NCBI RefSeq assembly: GCF_030317105.1
Contig: NZ_JASZYG010000018.1
Span: 22,678 to 86,677 of the forward strand
DNA length: 64,000 nucleotides
Direction of reading: 5' to 3'
From: Variovorax brevis
GTDB lineage: Bacteria > Pseudomonadota > Gammaproteobacteria > Burkholderiales > Burkholderiaceae_C
In this document: positions 30,121 through 39,500 of the stretch, piece after piece
Numbering within the stretch: the stretch's first letter is position 1
Layout: each line of letters starts with the position of its first letter
Notes under the pieces: model-generated
The model's input: the letters and a program-made list of their open reading frames with translations, nothing else
Told to the model about the DNA's origin: nothing
Database searches by the model: none
Position numbers and translations under genes: made by a program

Positions 30121-31317
30121 CTATCGGAGCAACGCGGCGGCGCCTTGCTGCTTCGTTGCTCGGTTCGCTCCCTCAAGTTGCTCCATCTCGGCCACATCGC
30201 GCTGAACCATCGATGAGCACCGTGCCCACAAGGCCTGCACGCGCTTCGATACCTGGAGGCGGACATCCCTGAGGTGCCCCTTCAGGGTCCCATAACTTGG
30301 GCTCGCGCCGCGGGGTTGCTCAGCTCCAGCCGCCAGGGCCAGTGGGATCTCGAGCGACTCTTCATACTTCAGCGCTTCTATGTTGCGAGGCAAGCTTTCA
30401 TTGATGATCACGTCGATCCTCCATTCATCGACGCCATGCGGCGTTATCCAAAAATCAAGCAGTTGGAGTGCCCGTATCAATGCTCGTGCATCCGCTGCAG
30501 GATAGGCGCATCGGCGGACCGCATCGCGCACAACCGCTTGAATCGCGGGTCTCCAACGATTCAGATCGCTGGGTGTTAACCCCAAGCTTCTCTTGGGGCT
30601 CTCAACAACCTGCGAGGTGGGCGGTTCCTGGACGAACCCGACTTGAGCTGATTCCATTTGCACCATCAGACCTTCATTGAACCTCAGTTCGTGGGCAAGG
30701 GCACGTGCAGCTCTAGAGGGATCCGCAACGGTTATTTCGTCTTCCAGCGGAAGGGCGCGATTCAGTGTCAGATACGCCTCCTGAAGCGAGCCATCCAGGC
30801 ACGCATCGGCACATGTCGTTGGCCCGGCGACCGCATCGGCACCTAGCCGCATCCCGCTGAGCCTCAGGACGATAGGAGTTGCTTCCTCAATTCGTAAGCG
30901 CAGCTTCTCGGCCCGGTCGAGGTTTGATGTCTTGGCCTGCGCCTCGAGCATCGAGGTCTGGTTCCAGATGACCCAAGTCTGAGCCGCCAGCAGCAGCGTT
31001 GCCAAGACCGATCCGATGACGATCATGGTCCGCGGAAACAGCCAGGCGAAGGCGAACCCTTTCACCGCCGCTATTGACACTGGCTTGCCACCCTTTCCGG
31101 CCTCGATCACCTCGGTAAGAAGGGTCGCCGTCGCGCGGCCTCGATTGGTCTCGCGCTCCTTCATCTCCTGCCGCAGGGTTTCGGCCTCGACAGCCCACGG
31201 GAACTGCGCGTCGCAGTGGCCGCAGGCTTTTGCCCCTGGTGTGTAGGGGGCACAGCAGTAGGGGCAGGTGGCGCGGGTCACGGCGCTTGGCCCCGCACAG
31301 CGCGCACTGGGACGCAA
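30121..31317 (-). CDS. Zinc-ribbon membrane protein of unknown function
   Basis: 398 residues, or 386 if the GTG at 31281 is used. The N-terminal zinc ribbon TCPYCCAPYTPGAKACGHCD (CxxC...CxxC) is followed by a charged helix. A hydrophobic segment near residues 85-115 includes TMIVIGSVLATLLLAAQTWV. A large soluble domain contains ADACLDGSLQEAYLTLNRAL, DLNRWRPAIQAVVRDAVRRC and EYxx-rich helices. I recognise no family. The zinc ribbon should be cytoplasmic, with the large part perhaps periplasmic. The sequence just upstream holds cysteine pairs in another frame, so the true N-terminus may be longer and frameshifted. Confidence 0.65.
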   Translation of the reverse strand: MRPSARCAGPSAVTRATCPYCCAPYTPGAKACGHCDAQFPWAVEAETLRQEMKERETNRGRATATLLTEVIEAGKGGKPVSIAAVKGFAFAWLFPRTMIVIGSVLATLLLAAQTWVIWNQTSMLEAQAKTSNLDRAEKLRLRIEEATPIVLRLSGMRLGADAVAGPTTCADACLDGSLQEAYLTLNRALPLEDEITVADPSRAARALAHELRFNEGLMVQMESAQVGFVQEPPTSQVVESPKRSLGLTPSDLNRWRPAIQAVVRDAVRRCAYPAADARALIRALQLLDFWITPHGVDEWRIDVIINESLPRNIEALKYEESLEIPLALAAGAEQPRGASPSYGTLKGHLRDVRLQVSKRVQALWARCSSMVQRDVAEMEQLEGANRATKQQGAAALLR

Positions 31318-31415
31318 GAGACGCGGTGCAACATGGAAGACCCCAAAAGTTCGGCGTGCCGCAATGGTGCATCGTCCATCTCAAGTGCACAACCTTCAGG
31401 TTGGCGACAGCGCGA

Positions 31416-31562
31416 TCAGTGACTCGTAGTAGTCGGCGTTGGCGCAACCGGCAATCCGCCATTGCTGGCCACGAACGGGATGGGCAGATCCTTCGGCGTC
31501 ACGATCGGCTTGCCGAGCGCGGCGGCGCGCCCGTGAGCATCCGCTTTGGAGAGAGTCGAACT
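31416..31562 (-). pseudogene. Short conserved-looking C-terminal fragment
   Basis: One minus-strand frame reads AHGRAAALGKPIVTPKDLPI, then FVASNGGLPVAPTPTTTSH to a stop at 31416; upstream, LGPKPKFDSLQ continues in a different frame. This looks like a frameshifted gene tail. No function assigned. Confidence 0.3.
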
Positions 31563-31615
31563 TCGGCTTGGGGCCCAAGTGCGTCGTTCGCTTCGCGAGG
31601 CACTGCGTCGCCCCC

Positions 31616-32239
31616 TTATCCCTTGGTGCGCTTGAAACGTTCTGCCGGGATAGCACCCTTTCGCTTCACCTTCACCCAGTCAGCCGACCGCACACCTGGC
31701 CGGTAGCCACTGTCGGCACGCTTGGCGACAAGCCTCTCCTGCTTGAGCTCTTGGACAACGTAATCGAACATTTGCCGGGCACCCTCCTCGAAGTGACCCA
31801 CGACCAGCACGCTCTGTGGTGACGGGTGCAACAGCTCGCGCAAGCGGGCCTTGCGGACGAAGAGGCTCGCCAACGATCGGATCACCGTTGTCCACGAGTA
31901 GATCGAACACGCAGTAGACCACCGCCAGGCCCTCGACCCACTTCCGACGCTTTGCGCGTTCCTGCAACAGGTTGAAGTCACTGCGGCCGATTTCATCAAG
32001 CACGCAGACTTCGCCGTCCGCTACATAGGGACCTCCTGGCACCTTGGCCGACTTTGACCAATCTCAGGGAACCAAGTGGTTGCACGGGCGCCATTGCGCG
32101 TCCGGAGGGTGCATTTGCCATTCCCAAACATCGCTGTGACCCTGTGCCCGTCGAATTTGATCTCGTAGAGCCACCCTGCTTCGTCGAGGTTCAGCGGGCG
32201 TTCATCAAGCAGCATGGGTGGGAATTCATCGAGCGTCAT
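31616..32239 (-). pseudogene. ATP-dependent DNA ligase, frameshifted twice
   Basis: Frame 1 (from 32239): PPMLLDERPLNLDE and WLYEIKFDGHRVTAMFGNGK, holding the ligase motif I lysine (E-x-K-x-D-G). Frame 2 (about 32040-31880): YVADGEVCVLDEIGRSDFNL, FDLLVDNGDP. Frame 3: VLVVGHFEEGARQMFDYVVQ, LVAKRADSGYRPGVRSADWV and KVKRKG (motifs IV-V). Joined, these give a complete short LigD-type ligase domain of about 200 residues with no nuclease or polymerase part. As written it is non-functional. Confidence 0.75.
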
Positions 32240-32394
32240 CGCTCAACCATGCGGGAAAGTCGCGTTCTTCGCTGTCAGAAAAACGCGGAAGATGACCCAT
32301 GCCGTCCCGAGAGTATTGGATTCAACGTCTGCAGGCGCTCGCAGCAGCTGAGCGTGCGCTTGGCCCGCATCGTGCCCACCTGTTGGAGACTCAC

Positions 32395-32571
32395 ATGGCA
32401 GACGATCCGAAGAAAACCGCCCTTGATCGCAAGCTCATCGCCCTTGGCGAGGAGCATGAAGTCCGATCGTGGACGGAATCGCTCAAATGCACCGAGGAAG
32501 AACTACGCGCCGCAGTCAAGGCGGTCGGCAACTCCGCTGACAAGGTGCGCGAATACATCAAGGCGAAGTAG
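32395..32571 (+). CDS. DUF3606 small protein
   Basis: 58 residues from ATG 32395 (GGAG upstream). MADDPKKTALDRKLIALGEE, then WTESLKCTEEELRAAVKAVG and SADKVREYIKAK match the DUF3606 pattern: an acidic start, a W-x-x-x-L helix and a closing VREYI. Such proteins are small, common in proteobacteria and functionally unassigned. Confidence 0.75.
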   Translation: MADDPKKTALDRKLIALGEEHEVRSWTESLKCTEEELRAAVKAVGNSADKVREYIKAK

Positions 32572-32671
32572 CCGATAGGGGCAAGCATCCCTTCCAATCT
32601 ACTGGGTGCGCGTCCATTCTGCGGCGCTCAATGCAAGTCGGGCGCCGACGGCGCGATTGGGCCCGTACCCA

Positions 32672-32853
32672 GCCTTCCTTGATCAACGGTGAGGGTGCGC
32701 GTCAACCAGATCGCCCCGTGCTCACGGGCTCACATGAGAACGCGACCCGCGTGCGCATCGTCGATGAACTGCGCCGCATCGCAGACGACGGCAGCGTGGA
32801 TGACCCCGCCGCCATCAGCGCGTACCTCAAGGCGCTGGAGGGCGGATAGGGCC
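32672..32853 (+). repeat. Diverged direct repeat, copy 1 (gene remnant)
   Basis: CCTTGATCAACGGTGAGGGT and the following sequence recur at 35857-36042. The shared coding segment reads RIVDELRRIADDGSVDDPAA here and RIFDELRRIADDEGEVDPAA in the other copy. Both are frame-disrupted copies of a small protein family (roughly 50 residues) that I do not recognise. Confidence 0.65.
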
Positions 32854-33063
32854 AGCATAGGGGGCGTGCAGATCGTGCGTAATTCCCTCTGCCCGCGAGC
32901 CAACGAGCCCAGCCGGAGGGCTTCGCTTGAACCGCTTCTTCGGCACCGCCCCTCGGCGCTTGGCCACCACCCCCTGGAGAGAAACTCCTATACGGCGACG
33001 TTGAAAAAGCGGCGGCCCCTACGCCATCCCGCGCCTGCGGCAGCGCCACCTGCGCAGCGCCCT

Positions 33064-33738
33064 TCAGCCCTCGGCGCCATTGATCAAGCAGCGCTCAACC
33101 ATCAGCACAGTCTGGTTGACACAGGCTGAGCGCAACGCGGTGTGCTTGCTCCATGGATAGCGCCTGTTGAGCAAAGCAGCCTGCAGGTATCCCAACTGAG
33201 CGATGAACACAAGATCCTCTGCAATCTTCAGGTGGTCAGCACCCGCGCCGATTTCGGCCGCAAATTCGGTTGTGGTGCGTCGAAATAGGCTTCTCAGTTC
33301 GACAAAGATGCTCGCCTGGTTCGCACCGGCCTTCTCGGACTTGTGGGCCCCATGCTGCGTCAGGAACACGAGACGGTATTCATCCGGGTGCGTCTCGTAG
33401 TAGCGCAGGAAAGCGTCGATGTACGCCCTGAGGCGCGCCCGCGCTCCTGCCTGCTTTCCAATCGCTCGAGCGACCGCCTTGTACAGGTCCTTGAGCACAT
33501 GCTGCCAAAGCGCGCTCAAGAGATCCGCCTTGTCGGTGAAGTAGTGGTACGGCGTCATGGCGGAGATATTCAGGCGCGCCGACAGGCCGCGCATGGACAC
33601 CGCGTCAAGGCCGCCCTCGGAAAAGAGGGCCAGTGCCGTCTCGGTCAGCGTCGTACGCATTCGCTGAGCATCGTCCTCATTGCCACGCCTGACACGAGGC
33701 AAGGCTACAAGCATCTCGGGGCGGGAAATCTTGGGCAT
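33064..33738 (-). CDS. TetR/AcrR-family transcriptional regulator
   Basis: 224 residues from ATG 33738. The helix-turn-helix domain lies in residues 25-75: TETALALFSEGGLDAVSMRG, LSARLNISAMTPYHYFTDKA. The divergent C-terminal ligand domain contains LRAYIDAFLRYYETHPDEYR and LVFIAQLGYLQAALL. It is divergent from the lipoprotein gene at 33906 and most likely represses that gene and itself through the palindrome near 33800. Confidence 0.85.
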   Translation of the reverse strand: MPKISRPEMLVALPRVRRGNEDDAQRMRTTLTETALALFSEGGLDAVSMRGLSARLNISAMTPYHYFTDKADLLSALWQHVLKDLYKAVARAIGKQAGARARLRAYIDAFLRYYETHPDEYRLVFLTQHGAHKSEKAGANQASIFVELRSLFRRTTTEFAAEIGAGADHLKIAEDLVFIAQLGYLQAALLNRRYPWSKHTALRSACVNQTVLMVERCLINGAEG

Positions 33739-33799
33739 CGTCGTTGCGCAGAGTCTAGGGCGGACGTGGGATACGGCGCGTCGCAAATCGGACAAACCC

Positions 33800-33810
33800 G
33801 TAAGTCTTAC
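33800..33810. promoter_or_regulatory. Possible TetR operator GTAAGTCTTAC
   Basis: A perfect palindrome with a central base, in the 167-bp divergent gap between the TetR and lipoprotein genes; a second half-site-like TTTACGTGTA follows at 33818. Sites of this size and place are usual for TetR repressors. Confidence 0.4.
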
Positions 33811-33905
33811 ACCTAAGTTTACGTGTATGAAACAAAATGTATTCTTGTCCCGCTTGCGTTAGTGCAGGCCGTTAGTCCCCGTAACGATTGCAAATGGAGA
33901 CAGAA

Positions 33906-34679
33906 ATGTTCTTGAAGGCTTTTGGTTTTCCGCTCGTCGTGCTGGCCAGTGCGGCCGTTTTGACTGCATGTGGTGGTGGCGGCGGTGGTGGCGACAACAA
34001 GGCGGCCGCCCAGACGCTTGTCCAGGCCCCGCCTGCCGCTGGCCCCGAAGGCTTCTACAAGGGCAAAGCCGGCACGGCAGATGTGACTGGTGTCGTCCTT
34101 GATGACGGTCGCAGCTACGCGATATACACCACCCCTGACCGCGCTGACCTTGGCGGAGTCGTGATCGCCCGTGGAAGCGCCTCGAACGGAACATACACGA
34201 GCACTGTGGCGAAGGACTTCGTTGTGGAGCAAGGGGTCCGCAGCGGTTCGCTCACTGCCAGCTACGTTGCGAAGACCTCGTTCAATGGCACCTTTGTTTC
34301 CGGCGGCAAGACGACCCAGTTTACGGGCACGTACAGTACCGACTACGAACTGACCCCCTCCCTGGCCGCCGTAGCTGGGGTGTATGACTTCGCGCTCATG
34401 GCCTCGGAGGGCTCCGTCGGAAGTGGCGTTGTCACAGTCACTTCTGCAGGCGCCCTGTCCTCAAGCGAGCCTGGCTGCTCCACCAGCGGCACGGTGCAGC
34501 CCAAGTCGAAGGGCAACGTGTTCGACATGACCTGGACCTCCACGGGTGTCAACTGCCTTTTCCCTGGGGTGACCCTGTCCGGAATCGGCATCTACGACGC
34601 TGGCCGGAAAGCCTTCTTGACCATTGTCCACAACGCCGACATCACTTCGGGAACCTTGGCCGCCGGCATCAAGCGGTGA
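33906..34679 (+). CDS. Exported lipoprotein of unknown function
   Basis: 257 residues from ATG 33906 (GGAG at 33895-33898). The signal ends in a lipobox (LTAC) followed by seven Gly residues, a flexible linker typical of outer-membrane lipoproteins. The mature part is strand-rich with Thr/Ser/Gly patterns such as SGSLTASYVAKTSFNGTFVS, like a small beta-barrel or lipocalin-type fold. CSTSG and NCLFPG could form a disulphide. It is likely controlled by the divergent TetR gene. Confidence 0.8.
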   Translation: MFLKAFGFPLVVLASAAVLTACGGGGGGGDNKAAAQTLVQAPPAAGPEGFYKGKAGTADVTGVVLDDGRSYAIYTTPDRADLGGVVIARGSASNGTYTSTVAKDFVVEQGVRSGSLTASYVAKTSFNGTFVSGGKTTQFTGTYSTDYELTPSLAAVAGVYDFALMASEGSVGSGVVTVTSAGALSSSEPGCSTSGTVQPKSKGNVFDMTWTSTGVNCLFPGVTLSGIGIYDAGRKAFLTIVHNADITSGTLAAGIKR

Positions 34680-35399
34680 CATGGCTTTTCTCTGTCAAGT
34701 GGGCAGCGCGAATTCTTCGACGAAGTAGGCGGTTGATCGGAGCCGATTGCCTGTTTCGGCCCTAGTTCGTTCGCGCCGTGCGGGCCACGGTCGTCGTGCT
34801 GTGCGCGCTCGTGGCGCCGGATTGCGTCTGCCAACTCGACACAGGGCACCCCACAAGGTCGCGCGTTCTGTTGCTTGCCGAAGCCAATGCCAAGGACGAG
34901 CCGCCCCTGGTCACCTCCGAGGCGACCCATTCAGGGTCGCGGCGGTCGTGGGAGCCATCGGGCGAGTCGCCCTACCGTGGCTCGGCGCGGTGATCCTGGC
35001 CCCCGTGGTGTCGGCCAGCGCCCTGCTGGACGGCCCCGACAAAGGGGAGGCCGCGCAGGCCGCCGCCGATTCCGTGAGCGACGCCACCGCCCAAGCGGAG
35101 GCGCGCTTCCACCCCCACCCGTTCCTTCCCTCACTTGACAACCCGGAGGCGCCATGACCGCGCAATCAAAGCAGCCACCTGCTGCACCACTGCGCCCGCC
35201 CGCATGTGAAGGTCGAGGATCTTGAGTTCGCGCTGGAGGCCGGCGAGGCGATCCACATCGAGGCGCGCCGCATGGCCCCTGAGCCCAGCGCATTCTCGCG
35301 GCTTCTCGCGGCTTCTCGCGCCGGCCATCCTCACCGTGTGCGGCCCCATGCCGGGCAATATGGCTTGCTGAGCGACAGGGTCAAAGCGCGAGATGCGAC
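34680..35399. other. Decayed coding debris
   Basis: Plus-strand 34930-35157 has an open stretch (VGAIGRVALPWLGAVILAPV, then an Ala/Asp-rich tail) without a credible start. Near 35202-35280, VEDLEFALEAGEAIHIEA recalls a small fragment of a larger enzyme. Neither is a complete gene. Confidence 0.4.
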
Positions 35400-35795
35400 A
35401 TGAAAGTGCTGGTGGTTGACGACTCCGTGGCAGTTCAGAAAAGCTTCGGCGCGCTGCTGCACGCGGCACCAGGCGTCTTTGTCGTCGGCTATGCAGAAGA
35501 CGTGGCTGGTGCGCTGGCATCCATCGCCTCGAACGCTCCGGACCTCATCGTCCTAGACGCAAACTTGCGGGGACAGGACCGTGGACTCGACGTATTGCGT
35601 TACGTCAAGCAGCACCGCCCGGAAATCAAGGTGGTCGTGCTTTCGCAGTTTGCCTGGATTTCCGTGCGCAAGAGCTACATCGATGCCGGCGCCCTTGCGT
35701 ACTTCGACAAGGGACTTGAATTCCAGCAGGCGCGGGACTACATCGCAGACCTCGCGAATGCTGAGTCCGCTGGGGCGTCCGGGCTAGAGAGTTGA
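35400..35795 (+). CDS. Stand-alone response-regulator receiver domain
   Basis: 131 residues comprising only a REC domain: MKVLVVDDSVAVQKS (acidic pair D7-D8), DLIVLDANLRG (phospho-acceptor Asp near residue 53), VVVLSQFAW (T/S switch position) and AYFDKG (conserved Lys). There is no output domain, as in CheY-type proteins or NarL-type proteins that lost their HTH. No histidine kinase is adjacent. Confidence 0.85.
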   Translation: MKVLVVDDSVAVQKSFGALLHAAPGVFVVGYAEDVAGALASIASNAPDLIVLDANLRGQDRGLDVLRYVKQHRPEIKVVVLSQFAWISVRKSYIDAGALAYFDKGLEFQQARDYIADLANAESAGASGLES

Positions 35796-35856
35796 CCCCC
35801 GGTTCGCCCATGTTCTTGGAACTGAAAACTCGACCTTACTGAGGGCCCACACCTGG

Positions 35857-36042
35857 CTTTCCTTGATCAACGGTGGGTGTGCGCGTCAACCAGATTGTCC
35901 ATGCCCATGGGCTCAAGCACGAGATCGCAACCCGCGCGCGGATCTTTGATGAGCTGCGCCGCATTGCCGACGACGAAGGCGAGGTTGACCCCGCCGCCGC
36001 GATCGGGCGTACCTGAAACGGCTGGAAGCCGAGTAGGGCCGG
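35857..36042 (+). repeat. Diverged direct repeat, copy 2 (gene remnant)
   Basis: Matches 32672-32853. The frame from GTG 35879 reads VRVNQIVHAHGLKHEIATRA, then RIFDELRRIADDEGEVDPAA, and stops at 36015. The flanks differ, so the segment was duplicated and then decayed. Confidence 0.65.
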
Positions 36043-36526
36043 CGAGGGGGCGGTTCATCTTGACGCAACAATGTCAAAGTCGCTTCACGGCCATGAGCAG
36101 TCCTCGGGTCGCGCCGGTCGTCCGGCAGGTCGAGACTGAGTGCTGTCTTCCGAAATTCGCTGGCTAATGACAGCTGTCGCAGCAACCTGACATTCGGCGT
36201 TCTTCGTCGCGACCGACTGGTCTACTTCGGAACTTGACCTTCGCCGAAATCATCGAGGAAATCGGAGTTGGGGACGGTGAGCAAATCTCTGGCGCAGAGG
36301 TCTCCAAGGACGCCGTCGCGTACGAAGGGCTGCTTCCCAAAATCGCGAAATGGCGTTCAGGGCCCATTGCTGTCTGACAAGATGTTGCGATCAACGCCCG
36401 CCGTGCAAGCCAAAGCCGTCGTTCGGCGTTGCAGTTCCGGGGTTGCGCCCGATCGACGAACGACCGTCCCCACACGGGTGGTCGCTGCACAGGGCTCCGC
36501 CGCAAATGCTGGGAGCATTGGGGCCG
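36043..36526. other. No gene seen
   Basis: About 480 bases downstream of the autotransporter stop (minus strand). Short frames only; no hairpin with a clear T tail. Confidence 0.4.
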
Positions 36527-39500
36527 CTACCACCGCACCTTGATACCGAGCGAGGCCTGGACGGAGAACCTGACGCTTGCGTCGCCGCCGATGTCCCACA
36601 GGTGGCCGATCTCACCGTAGAGGCTGCTCGTGGGCGTCAGTGCCAGCGTGGCGCCGGCGGCCACCTCGGCGGCGCTGTAGCCGCTTGCGCTTTCGATCGG
36701 GATGGACCCCGCCGGGCCAATGAAGTTGACCACGTCCCCGCCGTAGCTGGCGCGGTACAGGTTCACGCGGGCGTAGGGCTCCAGCCGACCGGCGCCGGTG
36801 GCGATGTCGCCCTTGATGCGCAGACCCAGGCGCCCGATCCAGCCGTCGGCGGCGTCCTGGTGAACCTGCGCGCCGCTGAGCACCATGTCGTCCACGTTGC
36901 TGTGCTGCCAGGCGATCTGCGCCTGCGGTTCGATGCTCCAGCGCTCGCTGAGCGCGAAGGGCTTGCCCGCCTCCACGGAAGCCGTGAAGCTGCTGGCCTT
37001 GCCCGAGACGTTCGGATTGCCGTCGGGGCGCATGGTGAAACGCTGGCTGCCGCCCTGCAGCACGCTGTCGACGTACAGGCCGCTCGCGTCCATCCAGGTG
37101 GCGTACCCGCCCAGGTAGCGCGATTGCAGGTCGTTGCGGCCCACGCGGGCGGTGATGCCGCGGGCATTGCCGGTGACGTCGGCGGCGCCATCGAGATAGC
37201 CCACATAGACGCCGGCGCGCCAGTAGCCGCTGGCCCACAGGTCGGTGCCGGCCTGCAGCCCGCTCACGTGCCCCTCGGCCTGGACCTGGGCGACGCCCGG
37301 TTGCTGGATGTCCAGGTCGGTGTAGACCACGCGGCCCCATGCGCGGCGTGTGTTGAATGGCGCGCCTTGCTGCGAGTCCGGTCCCTGGGCCGACGGGGCC
37401 TCGTCGCCGATACGCCGATGCAGGTTGCCCAGTATCGCGAGGTCGCCCTGCCGCAGTTGCGCCGGCAAGGCCGCCAGCAGCGGGACTTCCGCGCGGAAGG
37501 TTGGCAGCGGTTCCGCTGTCGGCACTGGCGGTGCGGTGGAGCGCAGGTACCAGTTCTCTCCAGCGCCCTGCGCGTCGGCGGCGTAAAGCCGGTATTCATA
37601 GGCGCCGGCGTCCACATGGCCGTTGGCCAGGCTGAAGGCGCTGCGGGTCGTTTGCGCGGTGGTGGTCGCGCCGTTGAGTCCGCTCACCACTTCGATGCCG
37701 TTGCCCGTGGTGAGGGCGCCCAGCCCGCCCAGGTTCGTGATCTGGATCGAGGTGTTGCCGCTGGCGCTCGCCGCTGGACCGTCGAGCACCAGGCGGTCGC
37801 TCAGGCTGCCATCTGCGCCCAGTTGGGTGCCCAACCGCAGCAAGCTGTGGGCGATATAGGCCCCGGTGACCGTGAGCGTGCTGCCCGCGGTGGCGCTGAC
37901 CAGGCTCACCGTGCCGGCGTTGTCCAGCGCCGCCACGCGCTGGTTGAAGCCACCGGTATGGAGCGTTGCGCCTTGCGCGACGATGTGGGCCGAGTTGGCG
38001 CTGAAGGCATTGGCCGAAGCTGCGCGCAAGGTGCCGGCGGCGACCGTCGTGGCGCCGCTGTAGGTGTTCGCGCCCGACAGCACGGTGGTGCCCGTACCGG
38101 TCTGGCTCACGCCACCGCTGCCCGAGATGACGCCGTCGAAGGCATGGAAGTCGTTGCGGTTGAAGGCGAGCGTGCCGTTGTTGTTCGTGACGTTGCCGGT
38201 GATTGATCCGGTGGCACCGCCATCGCCGAGTTGCAGCGTCCCGCCCGAAATGGTCGTGCCGCCTGTGTAGGTGTTGGTGCCTGTCAGCACGGTGGTGCCC
38301 GGGCCGTTTTGCTGCAGCGCGCCCGCGCCCGAGATCGCGTTGCTCACGGTGCTGGTGTCACTGCGGTTGAAGGCGAGGAAGCCGTTGTTGATGACGTCGC
38401 CAGCGCCCACGGAGCCAGCGCTGCCGCCATTGCCGACCTGCAAGGTGCCCGCGCTGATGGTCGTGCCGCCTTCGTAGGCGTTGTTGCCGGCGAGAACCAG
38501 CGTGCCGCTGCCGAGCTTCGTAAGCCCGCCGCTGCCATCGATGGTCTGCGCGATCGTGGCCGTATGGCCGTTGGTGTCGATGCGGCCGCCCGGGGCATCG
38601 AAGGTGACGGGGCGCGTGGCCGCAACGCTCAAGTCGGCGTCCGCGCGCAAGGTGCCGCCGCCGAATTCGAGGGGGCCACTGGGTGCGCCCAGATTGGCAT
38701 CGGTCGAGACTGCCAGCACGCCATTGCCCAGGAGGGTGCCGCCCGCGTAGCTGTTGGCGCCCGCGAGCACCAGGGTACCGCTGCCGCCCTGGGTGAGCAT
38801 GCCAAGCCCGGAAATGGGGCCGGTGAGGCTCAAGGTCGTGCCGGCTGCGGGCGCAAAGGTGCCGCCGTCGCTGCCCAGATCGACGCTGCGCGCGCTGCCG
38901 AAGCTCGCACTGGTGACCAGCGTGCCCTTGTTCAGGCTGAGCCCGCCGCTGGCTGCGCCGAGGTTGCCGTCGGCGCCAACCTGCACCGAGCCGCCGTTGA
39001 TTGCGGTGCCACCGGAATAGGTGTTGGCGCCACCCAGCACCAAGAGGCCTGTATCGGCACTGACCAGCCGGGTTGCCCCACTCGCGCCGTCGACGATGGG
39101 TGCGTTGATGGTGGCGGTGACGAGTGGATCGACCCGGATGATAGTCACCGGCTCGCCCGCCAGTGTGAAGCCGCCGCCCTCGATCGTGTAGCCAGTGGTC
39201 CGGAACTCCATGCCCTCGAAAGCGATGTTCTGGCCCAGCGTGACGGTCCCGGCGATGCCCTGGAAGACGGCGAAGCCGCTTTGCCAGGGCGCGTTGACCG
39301 TGCCGGCCGCGTTGGTCCAGTTGGTGGTTGTGGTGTTCCATGTCGACGTGCCGCCATCGACCGCGTTGTTGGACGTGGTGTTCACGCCGTCCCAGTACTG
39401 CAGCGCAAAGCCACCCGACTGGACGATCAGGTTGACTTGGCCTGGCGTCGCGGTGTCGACCAGGAAGTCGCTGCTGACAAAGCGTGCGGGCAGCGACCCC

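Noticed and set aside
31280..31400. Alternative minus-strand frame with cysteine pairs (CGTPNFWG...CALCG) upstream of the zinc-ribbon membrane gene
   Set aside because: It could be a frameshifted N-terminus, but it has no stop/start arrangement that supports a separate gene; recorded only as a note on the gene at 30121.
35202..35290. A fragment resembling a methyltransferase tail (LEAGEAIHIEA)
   Set aside because: Too short and without other family motifs to call even as a pseudogene.
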